From assembly GCA_964558325.1 (NCBI GenBank), contig CAZLCX010000061.1, positions 1 to 9,492 on the forward strand: DNA of 9,492 nucleotides, read 5' to 3'. The DNA is from Halonatronomonas sp964558325. Its GTDB lineage: Bacteria > Bacillota > Halanaerobiia > Halanaerobiales > Halarsenatibacteraceae. A program made the translations under genes and the position numbers. The notes below the pieces were generated by a model. It was given only the letters and a program-made list of their open reading frames with translations. It did no database searches and was not told the DNA's origin. This document shows, in pieces, positions 5,661 to 9,492 of the stretch; positions within the stretch are counted from its first letter, which is position 1; each line of letters begins with the position of its first letter.

Positions 5661-5665
5661 CTTAA

Positions 5666-5694
5666 ATTATAGCATATTCTTAAAGGTTTGTATA
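5666..5694 (-). promoter_or_regulatory. Extended -10 promoter of the antisense RNA
   Basis: On the minus strand TGCTATAAT gives a perfect TATAAT (5671-5666) with the TGn extension. TATACA (5694-5689), 17 bases upstream, matches four of six -35 positions. It is among the best sigma-A-type promoters visible in the window. Confidence 0.6.
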
Positions 5695-5720
5695 TACCAG
5701 ATAGAAAGGGTGAATAAAAT

Positions 5721-6356
5721 ATGCATATGAGTGATAAGGCCGACATGATCATGCCTGAGTTCTACCAGTTCCAGCAGGATGTCCAGAACCCTAAAAAAAC
5801 AGCTGCAGGCCAGGGTTATAAATATATGACCTTGGATGACCTAATCGACCACACCAGAAAAGCCATGGCCGGGAGGGGTTTAAGCTTCTCCCAGGAAGTC
5901 CGCTCCGGTGAGAACGGCGAGATAGAACTCATGACCAGGATCTATCATACCTCCGGCCAGTGGCTGGCCTTCGGTCCACTAATTCTGCCAAAGGATAACG
6001 ACAATAAAATGAACCAGATCCAGCAGGCCGGTTCAGCCATCACCTACGCCCGGCGCTACAGCCTGGCAGCTGCTTTAGGGATCGCCTCAGAAGAGGATAA
6101 TGATGGTCAGGTAACAAAAGCTTCGCCAGAGATTACTGCCAGTCCGGCTTCAGTAGATCCTCCTGAACCTCTTATTGATAAACTCAGGAGATACTACCGG
6201 GAAAACAAAGGTAATACCCGGGAATTAATTGATAAAATCATAGCTAAAGACGGAAGTTTAGACTGTCTTTCCACTGCCAGAAAGCTGCATCTATTAGAAA
6301 CTATTGAAAATAATTCAATTAAACCCTTAGAGGAGAAACCAAACTATGAACTTTAA
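5721..6356 (+). CDS. erf: ERF-family single-strand annealing recombinase
   Basis: Phage recombination protein of 211 aa that anneals complementary single strands, similar to P22 Erf (PF04404). The core spans about residues 12-130. YKYMTLDDLIDHTRKAM (33-49) followed by GRGLSFSQEV is the usual start, and GSAITYARRYSLAAALGI (104-121) with SEEDNDG (123-129) is the family signature. The tail (131-211) is a linker plus an acidic helical end, typical of a partner-binding region. The ribosome binding site AAAGGGTG (5705-5712) is 8 bases before ATG 5721; ATG 5727 is an in-frame alternative. This is the first long gene of the rightward early operon, and its end overlaps the next gene by 11 bases. Base composition is clearly richer in G/C than the genes to its left, which suggests a different origin for this module. 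It probably works with the SSB encoded downstream. Confidence 0.9.
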   Translation: MHMSDKADMIMPEFYQFQQDVQNPKKTAAGQGYKYMTLDDLIDHTRKAMAGRGLSFSQEVRSGENGEIELMTRIYHTSGQWLAFGPLILPKDNDNKMNQIQQAGSAITYARRYSLAAALGIASEEDNDGQVTKASPEITASPASVDPPEPLIDKLRRYYRENKGNTRELIDKIIAKDGSLDCLSTARKLHLLETIENNSIKPLEEKPNYEL

Positions 6357-6786
6357 AGAAAATAGGATTTCTATAAATAGTTTAAAAGAGGGAATGAAGT
6401 TAACTGTCCATGTTGGTCAGCACGAAGAGGCCGAGGCCTTAAGAGATATCCATAAACTGATTAATCAGCCCCTCCAGGTCAAAATAGAGCTGGACCAGGT
6501 TATCAGGGATAAACAGATAAATGAAATTACTGAAAGTCAGAAGAGAGAGATAGTTGACCTCTTTGATGTTATCAGCCAGCAGTTTGCTTATGACCTGGAT
6601 AAAACCCATCTAATCATGAAAGACAGGTTTATCCAGGATAAGAATAATAAATGGAAACATGATTTCTCCCTGGATAACTGCTCCCAGCTCCTGGCCGATG
6701 ATTTTATCTGCTGGTTAATAGATTACTGTTATGCTGAAAGACTTGAGCCAGTCCTGGCAGATGTTGACCCGGATAAATCAGCCTAG
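6346..6786 (+). CDS. Phage recombination-associated protein, NinB/HNHc_6 N-terminal-like
   Basis: Protein of 146 aa. The stretch ITESQKREIVDLFDVISQQF (61-80), and FSLDNCSQLLADDFICWLID (107-126) with YCYAERLEPV (127-136), has the pattern of the first domain of Firmicutes phage proteins annotated as putative HNHc nuclease (PF16784, YqaN-like) and of NinB, which act in recombination. In relatives of the first group an HNH nuclease domain follows; here the chain stops, so no catalytic site is visible and the protein is probably a DNA-binding accessory. The N-terminal region (1-50) looks like a small beta domain. The start at 6346 is supported by AGGAG at 6331-6335, 10 bases upstream, and it overlaps the ERF gene by 11 bases, so translation is coupled. 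The assignment is by pattern recognition and moderate. Confidence 0.5.
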   Translation: MNFKENRISINSLKEGMKLTVHVGQHEEAEALRDIHKLINQPLQVKIELDQVIRDKQINEITESQKREIVDLFDVISQQFAYDLDKTHLIMKDRFIQDKNNKWKHDFSLDNCSQLLADDFICWLIDYCYAERLEPVLADVDPDKSA

Positions 6787-6797
6787 GCGGTGGTTTA

Positions 6798-7655
6798 ATG
6801 AATATTGAGAATAAGAAATTTGGCTGGATAAAGTTATATCGGTCAATCATGAACCACTGGCTCTGGGAGGTAAGAGAGCCCTTCTGCCGCCGGGCTGCAT
6901 TTGTCGATCTCTTAATGCTGGTTAATAAAGAAGATAAAGAGATTGAATTTGACAATAAGCTAATCCTTGTAAAACGAGGGGAGAGAATTACCTCACTAAA
7001 ATATCTTTCTGACCGCTGGGGCTGGTCGACTACCAAATTAAATAATTTTTTAAAACTTTTAGAGTCTGATCAGATTATTACTCTAAAAAAAGACAGTCGA
7101 AAAACCCTGATAAAGGTCTGTAATTATGAGGATTACCAGGTCTATATTCCTCCAGGAAAAAATGGAGAAAAAACGGAGAAAAATACCCAAAAAGATACTG
7201 ACAAAACGGCAAAAAATACAAACAAGAACTTAAAGAACTTAAGTGATTCTGAAGTTGTAGGAGTAGACCTGCCAGATCAGCCTGCAGATCAATCTGCTGA
7301 AATTGCTCTTAAATTCAATGAGATCTTTGGCAGCCCATTAACTCCAACCTATTATCAGGCTATTCAGGGCTATCTGAATAAAGGCTTAAGTGAAGAGATG
7401 ATTGTTTTAGCGATTGAACAGACCGGTTTTCAGGGTAAGAAAAATTTTTCTTACCTCAAGGGCATTTTAAATAACTGGTATAATCTAAAACTTCAATCTG
7501 TCGAAGAAGCCAGGGAATTGATAGCAAAACATGAAGAGGATAATGTTATTCAATTTAATCAGAAGAAAAGGGGTAAGGCCGGTGGAAAAGGAAAAGTTTC
7601 AGGCAGCGATTCAGGAAACAAGAAAGCTGCGAATGAATATGACAAATACTTCTAA
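6798..7655 (+). CDS. DnaD-domain phage replisome organiser
   Basis: Replication initiation protein of 285 aa. The N-terminal part (8-115) is a winged helix of the phage replisome-organiser type: WIKLYRSIMNHWLWEV, then GERITSLKYLSDRWGWSTTK (61-80), then LLESDQIITLKKD. A charged linker (119-150, rich in Lys, Asn, Thr and Glu) follows. The DnaD domain (PF07261) covers about 168-236, ending in the typical FSYLKGILNNWYNLKL (217-232). The tail is basic. It should bind the phage origin and recruit the helicase loader encoded next. GGCGGTGG (6786-6793) precedes ATG 6798. The DNA encoding the linker has phased A-tracts and a tandem repeat, a likely origin (separate entry). Confidence 0.85.
   Translation: MNIENKKFGWIKLYRSIMNHWLWEVREPFCRRAAFVDLLMLVNKEDKEIEFDNKLILVKRGERITSLKYLSDRWGWSTTKLNNFLKLLESDQIITLKKDSRKTLIKVCNYEDYQVYIPPGKNGEKTEKNTQKDTDKTAKNTNKNLKNLSDSEVVGVDLPDQPADQSAEIALKFNEIFGSPLTPTYYQAIQGYLNKGLSEEMIVLAIEQTGFQGKKNFSYLKGILNNWYNLKLQSVEEARELIAKHEEDNVIQFNQKKRGKAGGKGKVSGSDSGNKKAANEYDKYF
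7157..7241. repeat. Candidate replication origin: phased A-tracts and tandem repeat
   Basis: A-tracts at 7157-7162, 7168-7173, 7179-7183 and 7189-7193 have centres 10-11 bp apart, close to one helical turn, and two more follow at 7203-7206 and 7211-7216. They are followed by two abutting copies of AAGAACTTA (7224-7232 and 7233-7241). Helically phased A-tracts bend DNA, and many phages of Gram-positive hosts keep their origin inside the replisome-organiser gene. Origin function is inferred. Confidence 0.42.
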
Positions 7656-8358
7656 AGACTCTAAAAGTATTGTAATAGATGGCAGAGCCGACGATAAGCT
7701 GGCTTTAGCCAGAAAGAATATGCTAAAGAGCCTTGATCTCCCTGATAGATATCGGAGTAAAGGCTTTGAGAATTTTGAGCCAGGCCCATTAGGAAAACAG
7801 GCCAGTAAGATTATAAAGGAGATTAAAGCCTACGCCACCTCCTTTGTAGATTTACGCCGCAAAAATAACTGGGCATTATTTACTGGCGGTTATGGCCTGG
7901 GCAAAACTCATCTGGCAGTCTCAGCTTTTAGGGAGGCAGCTGTTCAGTGGGCCTACCATATTGCTGAAAAGTCCGGCAATCCCTTTTACCCCGGGCGGCC
8001 AGATATCGGCCGGAGCTTCCATTTTATCACCAGCTCAGACCTAATCCAGGAGCTAAGGGACAGCTATGACTCAGGCCTAATAACCGAGGAAGCCACCCTC
8101 TCCCGGTATAAGAGGTCCTATCTGCTCCTCCTTGATGACCTGGGGACAGAGCGGGCCAGTGACTGGCAGAAAGAGAAGCTCCATCTAATTCTTAATTATC
8201 GCTATAATCATCTCCTGCCAACGATTATAACCACCAACCTTGACTCAGAAGACCTCCAGGGCCAGATAACTCAGCGTCTCCTGGATAGAATTATTGAGGC
8301 AACTGATAATGGCCGCTATATCTGGCGGCTTGAAGGTGAGAGTTATCGGATGAAATAA
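7633..8358 (+). CDS. DnaC/IstB-type helicase loader ATPase
   Basis: AAA+ ATPase of 241 aa from ATG 7633 that should load the host replicative helicase at the phage origin. Walker A is GGYGLGKT (85-92), Walker B is LLLLDDLGTE (164-173), the sensor-1 region is TIITTNL (197-203), and QRLLDRI (214-220) probably holds the arginine finger. SDLIQELRDSYDSG (135-148) is typical of the family. The frame is open to ATG 7531, which would add 34 residues that merely mirror the basic tail of the DnaD gene in another frame, so I prefer 7633 (or 7639), which overlaps DnaD by about 23 bases. There is no strong ribosome binding site at either, so translation is likely coupled to DnaD. The order DnaD, DnaC, SSB is the standard phage replication cassette. 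Confidence 0.88.
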   Translation: MNMTNTSKDSKSIVIDGRADDKLALARKNMLKSLDLPDRYRSKGFENFEPGPLGKQASKIIKEIKAYATSFVDLRRKNNWALFTGGYGLGKTHLAVSAFREAAVQWAYHIAEKSGNPFYPGRPDIGRSFHFITSSDLIQELRDSYDSGLITEEATLSRYKRSYLLLLDDLGTERASDWQKEKLHLILNYRYNHLLPTIITTNLDSEDLQGQITQRLLDRIIEATDNGRYIWRLEGESYRMK

Positions 8359-8474
8359 TAGGGTCCGATGAAATCATCATAGGACAGGAGAGATCCAGGT
8401 TATCAAAAACCAGGCCGGTAATCACCAGGACCTCTGGTGGTTACTGGCTCGATTATAAAAATGGAGGTGGGAAT
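8359..8474. other. Spacer between helicase loader and ssb
   Basis: 116 bases dominated by the hairpin at 8414-8448. One frame ends in NHQDLWWLLARL with a TAA at 8454-8456, which looks protein-like, but it has no start codon and coincides with the hairpin arms, so I do not call a gene. Confidence 0.4.
8414..8448 (+). repeat. 15-bp stem-loop upstream of ssb
   Basis: GCCGGTAATCACCAG (8414-8428), loop GACCT, CTGGTGGTTACTGGC (8434-8448). All 15 positions pair in RNA, two as G-U. No T-run follows, so it is not a normal intrinsic terminator. The ssb ribosome binding site begins 14 bases after it. The wobble pairs are on one side only, so the fold is stronger in the sense RNA than in the antisense. 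Possible roles are RNA stabilisation, regulation of ssb, or an initiation structure. Confidence 0.75.
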
Positions 8475-8837
8475 ATGTTAAATCAAATAAATTTAATTGG
8501 CCGTTTGACCAGAGATCCAGAGCTCTTATATACCTCTGCTGGACAGCCCCTGGCCAGCTTTGCTCTGGCAGTGGAGCGGTCATTTAAAAATAAAGAGGGT
8601 AAAAAAGATGTCGATTTCATTGAAATCAGAGCCTGGCAGAGACTGGCTGAAGTCTGTGCTGATAATCTCCGCAAGGGCAGGCTGGTTGCCGTTGCCGGCA
8701 GGCTCCAGGTAGACAAAAATACGAAAGGCAGCAGGACCTACGAGAATGCCAGGGTTATTGCCAGAGAAGTTAATTTTCTCGACTGGCCAGCTGCAGCTAA
8801 ACCTGAAGTTGAAGAACTAATTGAGGTTCCTTTTTAA
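8475..8837 (+). CDS. ssb: Single-stranded DNA-binding protein
   Basis: SSB of 120 aa that coats single-stranded DNA during phage replication and recombination. The OB fold fills residues 1-105: MLNQINLIGRLTRDPELLYT, then FALAVERSF (29-37), then DFIEIRAWQRLAEVCADNLR (47-66) with Trp54 at the usual base-stacking position, and RLVAVAGRLQV (69-79). It is much shorter than cellular SSBs (about 150-180 aa). The glycine/glutamine-rich linker is nearly absent, yet the chain ends in EELIEVPF, which mimics the acidic -PF tip that recruits partners, so protein contacts are probably kept. GGAGGTGGG (8463-8471) lies just before ATG 8475. It probably acts with the ERF annealing protein and the DnaD/DnaC pair. 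Confidence 0.94.
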   Translation: MLNQINLIGRLTRDPELLYTSAGQPLASFALAVERSFKNKEGKKDVDFIEIRAWQRLAEVCADNLRKGRLVAVAGRLQVDKNTKGSRTYENARVIAREVNFLDWPAAAKPEVEELIEVPF

Positions 8838-8892
8838 TAACAGCGGTATCAGCTTATTAGTCCAGGTAAAATAATAAACCATAAAAACTATG

Positions 8893-8900
8893 AAGGAGGG
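8893..8900 (+). promoter_or_regulatory. Ribosome binding site of the 9-codon leader
   Basis: AAGGAGGG is 8 bases from ATG 8909. It is among the strongest Shine-Dalgarno sites in the operon, yet serves only a 9-codon frame and is 34 bases from the zinc-ribbon start. Confidence 0.7.
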
Positions 8901-8908
8901 AGCCATCA

Positions 8909-8938
8909 ATGCCGGCAGCACTGGTGGCGAATAGATGA
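8909..8938 (+). CDS. 9-codon leader peptide coupled to the zinc-ribbon gene
   Basis: The frame reads MPAALVANR and ends at TGA 8936-8938, which overlaps the ATG of the next gene as ATGA (8935-8938). With the strong ribosome binding site in front and none of its own for the following gene, this looks like a translation-coupling leader. It could instead be the original start region of the zinc-ribbon gene put out of frame by a small indel. The peptide itself need have no function. Confidence 0.4.
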   Translation: MPAALVANR

Positions 8939-9222
8939 CAATCAGAAATTTAGCTGAGAGATTACCAGAGGAGCAGGTTGAGATAATGAATCTGATCATG
9001 GATATTGAAGACCTTACCCCAACAGATGATAATACTATTGGCTGGGAGCGGAAAATTGTCTGCCCCAGTTGTTACAAGAAGACTCTGCTGCTGAAGTCAA
9101 ACAGTAAAACCGGGGCCTATTATAAATGCCTGGAATGCGGTAAGACAGGGGACCTGCTGGTGCTCTATCATGACCTCTTAGGAAAGTCACTGCTAGTCAG
9201 TGAGGCAGGGCCTGACCTATAG
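8935..9222 (+). CDS. Small zinc-ribbon protein, primase CHC2-like
   Basis: Protein of 95 aa with CPSC at 43-46 and CLEC at 65-68, separated by 18 residues and followed by GKTGDLLVLYHDLLGKS (69-85). This is the look of the DnaG-type (CHC2) zinc ribbon, with Cys in place of the usual His. The TOPRIM catalytic domain is missing, so it cannot be a primase alone. It may recognise template for a primase encoded beyond the window, or bind DNA on its own. The N-terminal 35 residues are acidic and helical. Its start ATGA overlaps the stop of the 9-codon leader, and it has no ribosome binding site of its own. Its end overlaps the next frame by 23 bases. Confidence 0.62.
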   Translation: MTIRNLAERLPEEQVEIMNLIMDIEDLTPTDDNTIGWERKIVCPSCYKKTLLLKSNSKTGAYYKCLECGKTGDLLVLYHDLLGKSLLVSEAGPDL

Positions 9223-9492
9223 CAGGAAGTTTCTGGTCGATAGCTACCGCCAGAAGGCCAGAGAGCTAGGCCGGCCACCAACCCTAAAGGAGATAAACGC
9301 CGATACAGCGATGGCCTCCTACTGGACCTATTACCGGCGTCTCGGCCTGAAAGAGAATATCTGCAGCAGTTTAAAGATTGCCAATATCCCGGCTACTATC
9401 TACCACCTCTTTTGCGCAGACTGCATCCATGACAGCTCAACCTGTCAGGAAAATCCCTTTGACTGTGCCAGAGAAGCCGAACTTTATTTTAC
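9200..9492 (+). CDS. GrpP-repeat (homing-endonuclease-associated HTH) protein, cut by window end
   Basis: Partial gene, 97 codons seen, open at the right edge. From GTG 9200 it reads MRQGLTYSRKFLVDSYRQKA, then RELGRPPTLKEINAD and SYWTYYRRLGLKENI. The 'ELGRPPTxxE...YRRLG' pattern resembles the HNH_repeat helix-turn-helix (PF18780) that accompanies homing endonucleases and also occurs alone in phage DNA-binding proteins. It is followed by a cysteine cluster, CADC at 72-75 with Cys82 and Cys89, then CAREAELYF, which may bind zinc. No nuclease motif is visible so far. The frame opens at 9197, so GTG 9200 is the only plausible start; it overlaps the zinc-ribbon gene by 23 bases, with only a distant AGGAAAG for ribosome binding. 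Probably a DNA-binding regulator or replication accessory protein. Confidence 0.55.
   Translation, partial: MRQGLTYSRKFLVDSYRQKARELGRPPTLKEINADTAMASYWTYYRRLGLKENICSSLKIANIPATIYHLFCADCIHDSSTCQENPFDCAREAELYF

Larger units (their letters stand above)
5178..5720. other. Prophage control region between repressor and early operon
   Basis: About 540 bases without a long gene. From left to right it holds candidate leftward promoter elements (5189-5266), an operator palindrome (5254-5285), a rightward promoter candidate (5260-5288), a second inverted repeat (5361-5413), an orphan strong Shine-Dalgarno (5503-5510), a putative 38-aa peptide (5544-5660) and an antisense RNA unit on the minus strand (5603-5671). 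Confidence 0.65.

Noticed and set aside
6704..7036. Minus-strand open frame of 110 codons across the NinB-like/DnaD junction.
   Set aside because: It runs against two good genes and contains no recognisable motif.
7531..7632. Possible 34-residue N-terminal extension of the DnaC-like protein from ATG 7531.
   Set aside because: It would overlap DnaD by 125 bases and its residues only reflect the Lys/Gly-rich DnaD tail in another frame; no ribosome binding site.
8483..8716. Minus-strand open frame of 77 codons inside ssb.
   Set aside because: Shadow of the OB-fold coding frame; no start signals.
8817..8999. Minus-strand open frame of 60 codons across the ssb/zinc-ribbon spacer.
   Set aside because: It overlaps strong plus-strand start signals and has no ribosome binding site or family pattern.
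5543..9208. The decamer AGTGAGGCAG occurs at two GTG starts (5543-5552 and 9199-9208), both giving MRQ.
   Set aside because: Ten bases shared only twice, with no similarity beyond; probably chance.
1..9492. CRISPR array, tRNA or rRNA genes.
   Set aside because: No regularly spaced direct repeats, cloverleaf or rRNA-like sequence noticed on either strand.

Overview
The window looks like the chromosome of a low-GC, Gram-positive-type anaerobe (Firmicutes). Coding DNA on the left is strongly A/T-rich, Shine-Dalgarno sites are strong (AAGGAGG/AGGTGATT type), GTG and TTG starts occur, and the phage-type replication genes (DnaD, DnaC/IstB, ERF) are the Firmicutes kind. A clostridial or halanaerobial host is my best guess. 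That lineage is an impression from gene content, not a demonstrated assignment.

Host-like left part (1-4178, all genes on +). A DASS/SLC13 sodium-coupled anion transporter comes first. A small gene graveyard follows (1568-1811), where the first ~24 codons of an IS3-type OrfA abut the frameshifted C-terminal third of a MazG-like nucleotide pyrophosphohydrolase. Next is a tightly coupled pair: a class I SAM methyltransferase and a YkoF-type thiamine-binding protein. Then comes a 313-base spacer with a possible attenuator hairpin, and a CofE-like (F420-0:glutamate ligase family) protein. Its reading frame continues open for 60 codons past the TAG stop before a strong bidirectional terminator at 4151-4178.

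Prophage or integrative-element part (about 4420 to the window end). A leftward immunity operon (XRE repressor, then ImmA/IrrE metallopeptidase) faces a rightward early operon across a ~550-base control region. That region holds a palindromic operator over back-to-back promoter candidates, a second inverted repeat, a Shine-Dalgarno with no proper gene behind it, a putative 38-aa peptide, and a predicted ~56-nt leftward antisense RNA with its own extended -10 promoter and terminator. The last is arranged like lambda oop RNA. The rightward operon then encodes an ERF single-strand annealing protein, a NinB/HNHc_6-like recombination protein, a DnaD-type replisome organiser, a DnaC/IstB helicase loader, a short SSB, a stand-alone primase-type zinc ribbon, and a GrpP-repeat (homing-endonuclease-associated type) protein cut off by the window end.

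How the parts fit: the repressor holds the early promoter off, and ImmA is expected to cleave or inactivate the repressor on induction. The early genes supply replication initiation (DnaD to DnaC, SSB) and recombination (ERF plus SSB). A likely replication origin lies in the DnaD gene itself, where the interdomain linker is encoded by helically phased A-tracts followed by a tandem 9-bp repeat. The replication genes are visibly richer in G/C than the immunity genes and the host genes, suggesting modular assembly. No integrase or clear attachment site is visible, so the element's left edge is not fixed.
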